Shown one piece after another: positions 11,046 to 23,033 of a stretch of DNA of 64,000 bases. Source of the stretch: Apiotrichum sp. Y4204 (taxonomy: Eukaryota; Basidiomycota; Tremellomycetes; Trichosporonales; Trichosporonaceae); the NCBI GenBank assembly GCA_025531455.1, contig JAMYHL010000001.1:1488001-1552000 (forward strand). Direction: 5' to 3'. A program made the translations under genes and the position numbers. The notes beneath the pieces are model-generated. The model saw only the letters and a list, made by a program, of their open reading frames with translations, had not been told where the DNA came from and made no database searches. How positions within the stretch are numbered: the first letter of the stretch is position 1; every line of letters begins with the position of its first letter.

Positions 11046-14000
11046 CTAGTACTCGACGCGCATCTCGCACCACGCCGCGCTCGAGCGGAGCACACCCATC
11101 ATATCGCCCAGCTCGGCCGCCTCGTCGCGCCCCACCCCGCCAGCGGCAACTTCGGTCTGCACGTCGTCCCACATTTCGCCGAGCACCGCGTCGAGCGTGT
11201 TCCGCCGCCCGAGCGCGCGCGAGCTGGAGCGCCCCAGGATCGGCTCGCTCTCGCCCTCGGAACTCGGCGTGCGCGAGGCGGAGCGCGGCGAAGAGGAAGC
11301 GGGCAATGCGGACGTCGGCGCGACCCACCGCCGGCGCGGGGGCGGGGGCAGCGCGCTCGCGCTGACACTCACCGGCGCCTCGTCCCCATTATGCACGATC
11401 GGCTCGCGGGGCGGGGAGAGGGAGGGTGGGACAGGGGGTGAGAGGGAGGAGAGTGGCGACCGGCTGGCGCGCGCGCTTGCCGACCAGTCGGTCCCGCTGA
11501 CGCTTGCGCTGGCCCGGCCGCGCGATGGGCGGGTAAGATCTGCGTCCCCGTTGGGGTGCGCGGACGCAGGGTGGCGCTCGCCGAGAAGGTGCGCGAGCTT
11601 GGAGGTGCGCCGTCTGCCGCGCGGCGGCGGGGGCGGGGAGGACGGGAGGGAGACGGGGGCGGGGGGCGGCACCGCTCCCTTTCCCACAAGCAGCGGGTGC
11701 TCGGGCGGCGGCGAGAAGTGTACGCTCTCGGGGGGCGCCGAGGCGCGCCGGCTGCTGCGCAGTGACGACGTGCTTGCCGCGGATGTGGGCGTCGGCGGGG
11801 GCGGGAGCGCATGGAGATACTTCTTGTCCGTGTCCACGAGCTCGTCGACGAGCAGCGCGAGGCGCTCCTGGTCGTGCTCGGCCATGAAAATGAGCGAGTT
11901 GAGGCTGTGCCGGTACGACTCGTAGACTGGCGAGCCGCTATTCTCCTGTCCTTCCGCGTTGGCGCCGTCGCCGTCGCCGTCGACCTCGAGGCCAGGGAGG
12001 TAGAGACTCGCGGGGGGCGCGTCGCCGAACAGTTTGCCAAGTTTGGTTGCGCGGCGGCGCGCAATTCTGCGCTGGTCGGCAGTGAGCGCGTCGCTTGACC
12101 GTGTGGGAGTGTGCGTCTCGTCCGAAGCAGGTGCCGAGAGGGAAAGACCAGAGACGGCGCCGAATGAGCCGCCAAAGGACGTCGCGCTCGGCGCAGGCGA
12201 CACGCTGAGGCGCGCCGGCGAGTCGCCCCGGCGGCGGAAACGATGCGTCCACCGGTCGCGTGTGCGCGCGGTGATTACCGAGGACGAGTTGGACTGCGTG
12301 CGCGTCAGGGCTGGGATGCGCGGCGGCTCGGGGAGGGGAAGGTGCTCGTCCGACGTGTTTGGGCTGTTGAGCAGCGCCGGCGTGATTGGGTTCCCGAGCA
12401 GGCGCTGGAGCTGGAGTCAGCGAACACAGAGGGGTATTGTCATACTTTTGCTAGCTGGTTACGGCGGACGTGGCGGCTGTCCCGCGTGTGTGGGGGCGAT
12501 GTGGGTGGGGACTCGTCGCGGACGCGTGGCCGTGTCTCGCGCTGTGCGCGCCGCGTCCACTCCCTGACCTCCGGGGAGCGCGTCTCTGCGACCATGCACT
12601 CGCGCGAGACGTAGACCTGTAGGCCAGAGGAGGGCGGGGCGGGGGCGGGGTCGCCGAGGAACGCGCGGGCGAGGCGGGACCGCGCCGACGGCGGGGGCAC
12701 AAGCGGACGCGGGGGTGTAAGCGACGTCGTGCTCCCGGTGATATGCGAGAATTGGTGTCGGCCCACGCGCTGCGGAACGCAGTCCTCGCGCTCCCATTCG
12801 GGCGCCTCTGTGCGCGGCCAGAGCGAGTCGTCGAGCCTGGTCGCGACGGTAGTGGAGACCATTGTTGGCTCAACGACGAAGCGCTCGACCGTGCTCTCTG
12901 GGAGAGGGGCGCCGAGGACCTTTTCGAGCTTGCGCGTGCGCTTGACGAGCACGGCCTTTTGCTCGGCCGGGAGATCCGCCTTGTTCGCCATCATGGCCGG
13001 GAGGTGGGGTGGCACAATGTCGTTGGAAATGCGCGGGAGCAGGCCGGCAGTGGCGCTCTCGGCGTACCCCGACGACGCCGAGTCGACCGATGCGACGCGG
13101 TACAGGCTCTGCATGTGGTGGTGGGCCAGCGCGGGGGACGTTTCTGGTGCGATTTCTGTTGACAGTTTCGCTGGGCGGTCGGCGTCGCACAGACTGCGGT
13201 CAGCAACAGTTTCTCTTCTCGACGTACTCGTCCAGCACGCGCTCGGCCTCGGACACGCTTCGCTCACGGAGGTTCGTCACGAGGTCGACCTGGTCCTCGT
13301 CGAGGTCGAATATCCCCGTGTGGCGGTTACTCCAGTACCGCGTCGGTTCGAGGACGCCCGCGACGTCGCCCTCTGTGAGATTCGGGTGTGAGTCGGGGCG
13401 CGCAAACGTCCAGCGGCGGTTGAGCCGCGCGTCCTCTGGATCAGGGGGGAGGATGGCGAGCTCGCGCCGCTCGCGCGCGTCCCGCAGATGCTGCATGATT
13501 GCCGTGGGACTCTCGGGCCGCTCGTGCGTGCCCGGCGGGGTGCGGCATAGAGCGTCGGCAACCGACGTGGACGTGTGCGACGCGCCAAGTGGCAAGCTCG
13601 TGTCCTTTGGACACTTTAGATCCCTCGGGTCGGCCTCCGCGCCCGGTTCTTTGATAGACAGGGCTTGGAGGGCGGTAGGGAGGACGATGGCGCTGTGCCT
13701 ACTGCGCGCGCCGAAGGTGCCCGTGCTCCCGCGGCGGGGGAAGAGGTCGGTCTCGCGGAGCTCGGCGACGGGGGAGTGCGCGGTGGGCGTCGTCGGGCCG
13801 AATGTGCGTGCACTGGTCGGCGTCGGCGGGGGGAGCGTGAGTGGGGAGGGAACGACGGGAGGCGGGGAGAGTGTGAGCGGGGTGATGGGCGTAGTGGACG
13901 CTGGCAACGGCGACGAGTAGAGCGCGCCGGCGAGGGGGAGCGCTGGCGGGCGAGTCGTGCGCTGCAGACACAAGGATGGTGCGGATGCTACTCCTGGTGT

Positions 14001-14417
14001 CCTTGTTGTCCCCCTCCCACTGGGGCTTGCTCCACTTTGTGTTCCACATTCTGTTCCACATGATACGCTCTCCCGGGTCTCCCGGGGGTCGAGCGGCGCA
14101 CGAGGACTCGCGGGGTGATCGGAGAGACCGAGCGCGTCGAGCGGAAGCGACAGCGACAGGTGGGGCAGCGCCGGGAGCGACGGCGCGGTGTGGAGGGCGT
14201 ACTCGTTATCAGAGGCGGCGTCGCTGTGTGTCCGCGCGTGCGGCGGCGTCCGCGGCGTCCGTGGGCGGCGTGTATAGTCGGTGCGACTCTGTGGCTCGCT
14301 GTCGTCGGTGTTCTTGATGAGCGCCGACTCGCGCGCCGGCGAGCGCGGGGGCACACGGGGAACCGAGGGGCCAAGCGTGGATCGCGATGCGGACAGGGAT
14401 GGGTCCCGAGAGGACAT
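11046..14417 (-). CDS. Disordered Ser/Pro-rich protein with three KL-x2-LG motifs
   Basis: I do not recognise this protein. Three exons joined by introns of 34 nt (13194-13227) and 35 nt (12411-12445) give one frame of roughly 950 residues, ending at TAG 11046. It is mostly Ser, Pro and Thr, with no signal peptide or membrane segment. Three short basic motifs recur: RTRKLEKVLGAPLPEST in exon 2, NQLAKLQRLLGNPITPALL created across the second splice junction, and ARRRATKLGKLFGDAPPASL in exon 3. The first lies near predicted ordered sequence and the last precedes a short helical stretch (LNSLIFMAEHDQERLALLVD). Such repeated helix motifs often act as docking sites, but that is inference. It converges on the transporter gene with only 156 bp between stops. 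Confidence 0.8.
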
Positions 14418-16374
14418 GCTGGTTGAAAACTACTTTGCTCTTCGTTTGAGGTTTGTTTATGATCGTTTCTCTAGTCGTTGTCGTCCTTGGGCTCGGTGTT
14501 CCTCCTTGTCGCGGTCGTCAAAGTGCTAGTAGTCGTGGATAGATGTGTCGACGTCGAGAGACGTCCGACGTCGCGACTAACTCTTTAGGGATCGAGTCTG
14601 AGGACTGCTCGTGCGTGCATGCTTATCACTCGTTTGCAACACCTCTCAATGTCGAGCAAAGGACGTCAGGATGAACACCACCCTATTGTCCTGGTCTCGT
14701 CCTGTCTCACAGACAAAGAACCCCTTCGCCGTGCTCCTGCGACGTGTATTCTCTCTCTCTCATCCCAGATCCTGTCCTCGAGTTGTCTCGGATATCGTGT
14801 TGCTCTGCGCCACACAACCCCCACACCCCGAACTCTGCTGCTCCCTCCTCGCGCTGCTCGGCATCCATTCCGCGTCCGCATGGAACATGTACATGAACAC
14901 CACTGGGCCCCTGTTGGTCCGCCGGCCCCCGGACCTCGAGCAAAAGTGAGCAAGTGAGTAAGTGATCCTGCATATAGTATCCTGTGGCGGTGGCTGTGGC
15001 GCGGGCTTGTGGCGCAAAGAGAACGGATAACGAGCGGCCGAGTGTGAGTGGTAGCAATTGGGAGTAAGAAGAAGAGCATTCATGCGGAGAGGGCTATTAA
15101 CAGACTGACACTGAGCCATTGACGACCACAGGATGGAAGGCTCTACTGACGTGGTGCCTCGAATGGCGACAGGAAGAGAGTGGCACAGTGGCCTCTATTG
15201 ACAGATTGACCACCTGAAGAGCCACAATCCCCCATCTCCCCATCCCCAGCTCCATCCCCACCGGCCACCGGCCCACTGTGCTCCTCGTTCTCCACCGGAA
15301 CCCACCTTGTGTTGACAGTGACCGCCGCGGCCCGAGCGCGACATGTGTCCTCTGGCGACTGTGCGACTGCCGCGTCGTCTTCGTCTTGGTCCGGGGCTTT
15401 GTGACCTGGTGACGGTCCCTGCAGGATCCGACAGGAGTATCCCCTCATATCCCTCATGCCCCGAGACCCCGAGACCGGCAGCGAAGACGCTGTGCGCTGA
15501 GACGAGACGACACACACAGGAACGAGCACTGCCCTTTGGCCGCTGATTGGTGTCCCGTTTAGAGAGTTTGAGAGTTCATCCGGATCAAAAGTTGCATCCG
15601 GTCCAAAGTTCCGTTCATGAATCCTGTACTGGTCTGCCACATGTCTCGACGCTGTCTCACGTCTCACGTCTCACGTCTCACGAACTCACAGACTGCATCC
15701 TCCCGTTGACTGTCATTGTGCTGGTGGTCGCTGGCCCGCTCTATCGTCTATTGTCCGTGCTCGCTGGTGGCTGTCGGACATGAGGACAGACGAGGGCTAT
15801 TGTGACCGTGCAGAGAGAGGCGACATGGACAAGAACCTGTGCGCCTGTCAGAGCACAGCCAGCAGGCCAGCAGGTGTAGAATTGTAGAACACATGACATG
15901 CATGTTTTGTTTCTGGTCTGCGACACACATCGGAATGGGAGCCAGCATCCTGCCCCCAGGTGTCCGATTCCGATGTCCGGCGTGTCATCTCCACACAGAC
16001 TGTTGTGTTGTGGACACCCACGATAAGACAGTGACGCAGTGACACTTCACTGCTTTGATGCATAGCCTCTTTCCTGGCTTTTGCGTGGCGAGACATCCCA
16101 AGACATCTCCACCAGACTAACTCTAGAGAAGCGGAGAAGCAATGATGTTGGTCAAAGCAGCAGCTACGGATTGTGATGGCGAGCACGGTCTTTTGGATGG
16201 TGAGCACAATGGTGGCGACCGTGGGATAATTGGCGGAGATTGAGCACTCTCCGCCATCATATTCAGGTCACGTGAGCAGAATTTCAGTGGGCCACTGTCC
16301 AGATCTCGACGACAAGGTCTACAAAAGCTTTCAAATATTTCAGACATCCATCCTCCCACATCCACCTATCCACC
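14418..16374. other. Intergenic 2 kb between divergent genes; no gene supported
   Basis: Open frames here are short, overlap one another and look random. It includes a perfect heptamer repeat (15655-15682). The end next to 16375 probably holds the DRS1 promoter. Confidence 0.55.
15655..15682. repeat. Four perfect tandem copies of TCTCACG
   Basis: Four 7-bp units are in direct succession, followed by a degenerate ACTCACA. It is a simple microsatellite in non-coding DNA with no visible function. Confidence 0.9.
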
Positions 16375-18791
16375 ATGCCGCTCGACTTTATCGGCACGAT
16401 CGACTCGGACGACGAGGGTCCCGCGGAGCGCATCGCCTCGACAAGTGCGGTTGCCGCGAACGGCTCCGGCTCCGGGGCCGGGGAGCTCGACCCGGGGTTC
16501 AGCTTTGACCTCGGCGCGTCTGCCGCGCTCGACCTCTGGGGTGGAGACGAGGTGAAGGGCAAAGACGAGTTTACGGTCGACGACATTATTGCGCGCCGGA
16601 CGGGAAAGGCTGTGCGCGCTTATCGTGAGCGGAAACGGGCGCGGGAGGAGGGAGAGGAGGAGAGTGGAAGCGAGGAGGAGAGTGGGAGTGAGGGCGACGA
16701 AGAGGATGAGGAGGGGGATGAAGAGGAAGACGAGGAGGCGAGTGATGACGAGGTGGATGTGTCCTTTGAGGACGGGTCTGTGGATGGAATGGACGTGGAC
16801 GAGGATGATGAAGACGAGGAGGATGAGGACGACGACGCTGGCTCGGACGCCGACGACGCCGCCTCCGACTCGGACCTCGACTCGGAAGAGGACACTGCCG
16901 CCGAGAAGGCGCGCAAGGACGCCTTCTTCGCCGCCGACCCGACCTCGGCAACGACCGACCTTTCCACAAGCTTCTCCTCGATGAACCTCTCGCGCGCGAT
17001 GCTGCGCGCCCTCACGTCCCTGGGGTTCACTGCCCCGACGCCGATCCAGTCGCGTGCGGTCCCGCTGGCGCTCCTCGGCCGCGATATTCTTGGCTCGGCA
17101 GTCACCGGTTCCGGAAAAACCGCCGCCTTCATGATCCCCATTCTCGAGCGTCTCAGCTACCGCGACCGCGGACGGGGCGGGAACGCGTGCCGTGTCCTTG
17201 TCCTCTGTCCCACCCGTGAACTCGCCGTGCAGTGCGAACAGGTCGGCAAGGCCCTCGCCGAGCGCGGCGGGCTGGACGTGCGCTTTGCTCTGCTTGTTGG
17301 TGGACTGTCGCTCAACGCGCAGGCACACGCGCTGCGCACCCTCCCCGACGTGCTCATTGCCACGCCCGGCCGTCTCATCGACCACCTGACAAACACGCCG
17401 TCGTTCACCCTCTCCGCCCTCGACATTCTTGTTATCGACGAGGCGGACCGCATGCTCGAGGCAGGATTCACGGATGAGCTCGAAGAGATTATCCGCCAGT
17501 GTCCCCGCGGGCGGCAGACGATGCTGTTTTCCGCCACCATGAGCGACAGTGTCGATGAGCTCGTCAAACTCTCCCTCGACCGGCCCGTGCGCGTCTTTGT
17601 CGACCCGAAGCGCAACACCGCCGCGGGCCTCACACAAGAGTTTGTCCGCATCCGCGCAGACGAACAGCGCTCGCCCTCGCTGCTCGCACTGTGTAAGCGC
17701 ACCGTACACGAAAAGTGCATCATCTTCTTCCGCTCCAAGGCGCTCGCGCACCAGATGCGTGTCGTCTTTGGTCTCTCTGGGCTCAAGGCCGCCGAGCTAC
17801 ACGGCAACCTTACGCAGGAACAGCGTCTTGTCGCGCTCAACGACTTCAAGGCCGGCAAGGTCGACTACCTGCTAGCGACGGACCTCGCGTCGCGTGGTCT
17901 GGACATCAAGGGCGTGGAGACGGTCATCAACTACGACATGCCGGGCCAGCTGGCGCAGTACACCCACCGTGTGGGCCGTACCGCGCGTGCGGGGCGCAAG
18001 GGCCGCTCCATCACCCTCGTCGGTGAGGCCGACCGCAAGATGCTCAAGGCGGTGATCAAGCACGCGCCCGACGACCAGATCCGGCACCGTATCCTGCCGT
18101 CCGAGGCCGTGGCGGCGATGGGGGCGCGGCTCGAGGAGATGAAGGACGAGATCACCGACGTGCTCAAGGAGGAACGCGAGGAGAAGCTCCTCCGCCAGGC
18201 GGATATGGAGCTGCGCAAGGGCCAGAACATGGTCGAGCACGAAAAGGAGATTTTTGCGCGCCCGGCCAGGACATGGTTCCAGAGCGAGAAGGAGAAGCAG
18301 GCGGCCAAGGGTGAGTCGAGCGGGTTGGAAGGGGCACAGAGCATTGTTTTCTATACAGGATAAGAGCTGACGACGCAGACGCCGGCAAGGCCGCGCACAC
18401 TGCGACTGGCAAGACGGCGGCGCCAAAGGAGGAGAAGAAGAAGGAGAAGCGGGGCAAATACGAGGGTCTGTCGCGGAAACAGAAGCGGCGCAAGATGGCC
18501 AACGACGAGGAGGCGGCGGAGCGCGCTGCGGGTGGACGGAATATCGACGCGGCGATCCGCAACGCGAAAAAGGCGGCGCGGCCGCGGCCCATCACCGAGA
18601 GCATGCCCAAGACGCCTGCGAAGAAGGGCAAGAGCAAGAGCAAGGGCAAAAAGGAGGGAGGCAAGCGCCGCTCGGCATTCGACGATGCGGGCACGCACGA
18701 GGGTATGCGCGCCAAACCCGTAAAGGTCAACCTCGCCAAGAAGGGCAAGGGCAAGGTCGCAAAGGGCAAAGGCGGCAAGAAGGGCAAGTAG
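16375..18791 (+). CDS. DRS1: DEAD-box RNA helicase DRS1 (ribosome biogenesis)
   Basis: ATP-dependent nucleolar RNA helicase needed for 60S subunit assembly (DDX27 in animals). All core motifs are visible: Q motif GFTAPTPIQ near residue 217, Walker A TGSGKT near 243, PTRELA, TPGRL, DEAD within VIDEADRML near 353, SAT near 385, ATDLASRGLDI, and HRVGRTARAGRKG near 530. A long acidic Asp/Glu/Ser region precedes the helicase core (about residues 85-180), and the C-terminus is Lys/Gly-rich, both usual for Drs1. One intron, 18311-18378, splits off the basic tail; splicing restores a GAC codon and keeps the frame to TAG at 18789-18791. Without splicing the frame would stop at 18361-18363. Confidence 0.95.
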
Positions 18792-20100
18792 AGAGGAGGG
18801 GAGAGGGGGATGAGGACACGATAGAGATACCATTTACCATACCATGCATCATTGGGTTAGAGATGGACAATGGGCATTGGCGGAGATGGTGACGGGAGAT
18901 GGCGAGATTCAGAGGGACAGGCAAGAACGACAATGAACTCGTGCATGCAATACGGCGGGGACAAGGATGTGATTGCATCCGTGCTCAACAGCACATGGCG
19001 AAGGGTTTGCTCTTGTTAGTGTATCAGTAGTCGACAGAGGCGCAACAAGGTAAACATGTCAAACACGGCAGGCAAGGACACGACAACACAGAACAACAAA
19101 CATGCAGAGACAACAAGGTATACTATCAACGAATACAACTGCGGTGTCAGCTTTGATTTCCAAAATGTCATAGCTGTCGCGGCGAGTCAGACATCCAAGG
19201 AAGAAGAAACTTCATAGCATCGCCCCGCGTAGCATCCGCGTCTGCCTGCTGCCCCTTTCGGGGCCCGTTAGGAGTGCGCCCGGCTCAACGGAGGTTCAAC
19301 CGGAACCGGGGCACTCGACCGCGGGGGGCTCGGCGGTGCGTCGGCGGGAAACAAACTCCTGGCAGGGAGGACGCTGCAGTGGAAACTGCGTATGGTTTTA
19401 AATAGGTTTTCATCATTCTGCCGCGAAGCAAAAGGACTGTGAGGAAGACAGAGACTTACATTCTACAGTGTTCTCAATGTGCCCCCACTCGCACAAATGC
19501 ACATTTACACATCTGTCGTCAGCGCTGTCCAAGACAACAAACAAAAAGAAAAGAGGATCAGACAAAGGCACTGGCAAGCGCCGTGAGCCCGGCAAGCCGG
19601 GGGTCCGGGAGCCCCCCGCGAAGGGGGTCCCTATCTCGTTCGACATGGTCGGTAAGACGGGGAGAGAATAAGAAGGTCATCAGGGTGGATGTGCTGCGTG
19701 CAGCGCAGCAGCAGGGGGTGAGGTGGTGAGGATGACTTACCCATTGCGCGGTGGATAAATGGAAGAAAAGTGAGAGATGATGAGCAACGTCAAAAGCGTT
19801 CTCGCCGCCGGCATAAGTAGTCTGCTCGTCGACCCAAAATTATTTTTCGCTGGGTGGTGGAGGGAAGGCCAGAATTCATTTCCTCGCACCCCTCTCGCAC
19901 CGCACACCGCACTCGCACCCGGAGATAACGCAAACTCCGATGTGGCACCCACTCAACCCACCGTCATCCGCCCCTTCGGCTCGGCGCGATGCCGGAGCTC
20001 GGCGTCGAGGCGTCATTGTTGCGCGTTGCCTTCCTTCTCTTCCGGTCGCCACCACAACAGCGTTCATCGCCACCACCCACGCTCCCTTACTAGCCACCAT
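18792..20100. other. Intergenic 1.3 kb with a GC-rich hairpin island
   Basis: No convincing protein gene. The 5' part is 3' flank of DRS1. From about 19210 to 19640 there is a GC-rich island with perfect short stems: 19251-19264 (GCCCC, loop, GGGGC) and 19607-19631 (GGGA plus C-run against G-run plus TCCC). An ATG followed at once by a donor-like GGTAAGT sits on the minus strand at 19744, but I could not extend it into a gene. The part near 20100 is probably the MIX23 promoter. Confidence 0.5.
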
Positions 20101-21042
20101 GTCCGCGCCGCCATTCGGGACCGCGTCGGCGTACGCGGACGCATTCCCTGCGCCGCCGCCCAAGGAGCTCACCATCTCCGCCGAGACGTGCTTCAACCTG
20201 AGTGTGTTCAAGAGTGAGTCCCACAATGGTGATGTACGGGGAGTGTGCTGACAGCGCTCTTCTCTGGATGCTTCGCTCCTCTCTGAATGATTATCCTCCT
20301 CTCACCCTTTCTCACTCAGACATTGTCCGCGAATACCGCAAGCTCGACGACCAGGTCGTGACCCGCCTGAACCGCGCACAGGCGCAGCTGCGCGATGAGG
20401 CCCGCGTCGGAAAGGGCGGCAGCCCAGAGGGCATGTGCGCCAAGATGTGGTCCGAGATGATGGGTGCGTCCGGGGGGCTAAAGAAGCTGCGGGGCTGACA
20501 TTCAGCGGGATGGCTGCACCGCCAGACACTGATATCGTATTGCGAACGGACAGTGGACGCGAGCCTGGCGTCGAAGCGCGCCGCGAGCGCGGGTGTCGAG
20601 CCGGGTCTCGCGGCCGCCCCGCCCCCGGTTCCTGGCGTCTCGGGGGGTGTGCATGAGCGCGGGGCGCGCGAGGAGCAGGTCATTGTCGACCAGATTGCGA
20701 ACGAGGCGAGCATCGAGGCGATTGTGAGGAAGCGCACGCTCGAGGGTGAGTGGGTAGTGGATTCTCAGGGGAGTGCGTGTGCGGGCTTGTGCTTGTGCAA
20801 ACGCGCTATGCGCTTATGCGATGCGCGCGATGTGGCTCCGGCCACATGCACATCCTACCGCATGACCTTGCATGCCGTCGCAGGCCTCAGGCCTCTACAC
20901 TCTTCTGCTATCTGTCGCTCCCACCAAATGTTGACCCACCGCAGTCTTCAAGAGCCGCTGCCCGTACTTTGTGCCCGGCGGACAGGACCGGGAGTGGTGG
21001 GATCTCGCAGAGAACGGACGGGTGGGCTCGGGCCAGGCGTAG
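20101..21042 (+). CDS. MIX23: MIX23/Cid2 family protein
   Basis: Member of the Cid2 (caffeine-induced death 2)/CCDC58/MIX23 family, a small conserved protein linked in yeast to mitochondrial intermembrane-space protein import. Four exons (20101-20213, 20320-20463, 20506-20745, 20945-21042) join in frame through introns of 106, 42 and 199 nt. Family hallmarks: CFNLSVFK near the start, KLDDQVVTRLNRAQ, a Cys in LISYCERTVDASLASKR, then a C-terminal RCPYFVPGGQDREWWDL. The first-exon and middle cysteines match positions conserved in MIX23. An Ala/Pro-rich insert (about 20595-20645) is not typical. The start is the first ATG after a CACC context; stop TAG 21040-21042. Confidence 0.85.
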
Positions 21043-21353
21043 ACTCATTGCCATTGTACATTATGCATCAACATCACAGTTCAGCCGAGTACATGGGTGG
21101 GAAGGAGTCGTGAGGTGTCTGCGGCCCAAGTACCGGCCCGTGGTCGCACCCCTGCGGACATCTACATCTTTAGAACTTGTAGAACTGACCGCTGCTGCCT
21201 GCTACTCAGAACACTGATCGATATCAAGCTGTAGAGGCACATGCTCCGTGCCACTTGCGCCGTGCAAGATCCTTACAAGACGCGCAAGACGCGCCCTATC
21301 AGTGACTGTCCACGATCAGTGTCCTCACTGAACAACGCACATACATCCCACTC
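21043..21353. other. Intergenic gap between convergent MIX23 and CCDC97-like genes
   Basis: Both neighbours end here, so it should hold two 3' untranslated regions. Nothing else is seen. Confidence 0.6.
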
Positions 21354-22259
21354 TCAGTAATCATACTCTCCCTGGCCATTCTGGCTCTCGAACCGAGTCC
21401 CATTCGCGCGCGGCTGCCCATTCGCGCGCGACGCGCCATTCGCCACCGGTCTCCCATCTCCGCTTCCCGCACTCGTACCCGCCCCACCGCCGTTCCCCAC
21501 ACGTACACCCGCGCCACTCGGCTCCTCATCGTCAAACCACGCTTCCTCCGCTTCGCGCTCCGCCACGGGGTCCGGCGGCGGCTCCGTAAAGTCGATATCG
21601 TCATAGTCGATCGTCTGCATGAGCGATTACACCGACATAAAACTCACATCCAGGCCGTCGAGGAACAGCTCGAGCACCTGCCGCTCAAACGCGCGCACCA
21701 CCGAATCCTGGTCGCTGTCCCCCGTACCCGCGTTGAATCGCGGAGTAGGAGCCACGGCGGGCCCATCAACCTCGTCCTCGTCCGAGTCGTCAAACTCCTC
21801 GCCTTGCGTATCGAGCCTGCGTTCCCTCGCCCGTGCCTCGCGTGCCTCCATCCACTCGCGCACCTCCTCCTCTTCCGCCATCATCCGCCCAATACGCCCC
21901 ACCATCCCCCGCTCGCCCGTGAATGTGTTTTCGGCCCACGCGCGCTCTTCCGCCTGTGCGGCCGTATCCGCCGCGCGCGGATCGCCCCCCAGCCGTTCCC
22001 ACAGCAGAGGCCACCGCACGCGCGCGGCCTCGGCGCCGAGAAACGCAGGCCGCGGCGTGCCGTGCGCATGCAGGTGGCGCCGGCGGCGGATGGGCGCTAT
22101 CCGTGTTCGTTCGCGCGGCGGGATCGCGCTCCCCACTGCCCGGGCGAGCCCCGGAGGCAGTGAGGCCAGGTGCGCGGAGAGAATGTCGAACGGCGTGCCT
22201 GGGGCGGGGTGGCCGAGATGCGATTCGAGCAGCGTGCGGACGTCTGGCGGGAGCGACAT
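21354..22259 (-). CDS. CCDC97-like (DUF2052) protein
   Basis: Resembles the coiled-coil domain-containing 97/DUF2052 family; the animal member associates with the SF3B part of the spliceosome, so a splicing role is possible. A charged central helix rich in Glu/Arg (MAEEEEVREWMEAREARARER) leads to an acidic stretch, then RQVLELFLDGLD and DYDDIDFTEPP, the family's C-terminal DYDxID pattern. The two halves are joined by a 33-nt intron (21615-21647), phase 0. A Gly/Asn-rich tail ends at TGA 21354. The ATG at 22259 gives MSLPPDVRTLLESHLG; upstream codons in this frame lie in what should be promoter. About 290 residues. Confidence 0.72.
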
Positions 22260-22458
22260 TGTGAGAGGTGTGTGGTTGGTGATGGTGAGAAAGCAAAAAC
22301 AAAAAACAGCCAGTAGGAGTTGTTGCTGGGATGTTTTTCCTCGATATCCAATGTCGTCATTGTTCCCCTTCACGGGACATTCCCATCGCGCCGCCATTGC
22401 ACTCTCTTCCCATCTTGCATCTGCGCAATCTTCATCTGCCTTCATCACAACCGCATCC
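22260..22458. promoter_or_regulatory. 199-bp bidirectional promoter, CCDC97-like / cyclic phosphodiesterase
   Basis: The two start codons are divergent and only 199 bp apart, so the promoters must overlap. An A-rich tract (about 22291-22308) and one CCAAT element (within ATATCCAATG near 22348) are visible. No TATA box. Confidence 0.6.
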
Positions 22459-23033
22459 ATGTCGAAAACAGCACAAGACTACGCTTTGAAGGGTATGTCC
22501 TCTCCCTCCCGCCACCGCTGATGCAAGGCTACTGCCTGTGGCTCGTGCCCTCCGCGGCCTCCGAGCCAGCCTTGCGCACCCTCATCAGCGACCTCGCAGG
22601 CCTCGAGCCCCCAGCACCGCGCTTCATGCCGCACATCACCCTTCTCTCGCCAAAGAACGCGCTCCGCAACTCGGCATCAGACCTCGAAGCCGCCCTCAAG
22701 CGCGTCGCCTCCGGCCCGCTCAAGCTCACCCTCGAGCCGCCCGCCCCAGGAACATGGTACTACCAGTGCGTGCTCTCTCCCGTCGCCCCTTCGCGGGAGC
22801 TGCTCGCGCTCCGCGCAGCGGTCGAGGACGCGTGCGACTGGCGCCCCGAGAGCTTCTTCCCGCACCTCTCGCTCCTGTATGGCGATCTCGGCGACGAGAG
22901 GAAACGCGAGCTCTGCGCCGAGGCCGCGAAGCAGGTCGAGTTCCCACTGCAGATTGACGTGGAGGAGGCTGTCGTCGTCGAGGTCAACGGGACTGCCGAG
23001 GAGTGGAAGATTGTCAGCCGCGTCAAGCTGTGA
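22459..23033 (+). CDS. CPD1: Cyclic phosphodiesterase of the 2H superfamily
   Basis: Probable 2',3'-cyclic-nucleotide phosphodiesterase: it hydrolyses ADP-ribose 1'',2''-cyclic phosphate, a by-product of tRNA splicing, in yeast. Two H-x-T/S motifs define the 2H fold and both are present: HITLLSPK near residue 45 and HLSLLYG near 124. A short first exon (22459-22492) joins exon 2 (from 22528) through a 35-nt intron, restoring a Gly codon. About 180 residues, close to fungal Cpd1. The C-terminus ends EEWKIVSRVKL. Function is inferred from the motifs. Confidence 0.85.

Noticed and set aside
16366..17751. 461-codon minus-strand frame inside DRS1
   Set aside because: It is a shadow of the helicase coding sequence caused by high GC; DRS1 motifs on the plus strand are unambiguous.
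19413..19744. Minus-strand gene beginning ATGG then GTAAGT
   Set aside because: No downstream acceptor gives a sustained frame; kept only as a possible non-coding transcript.
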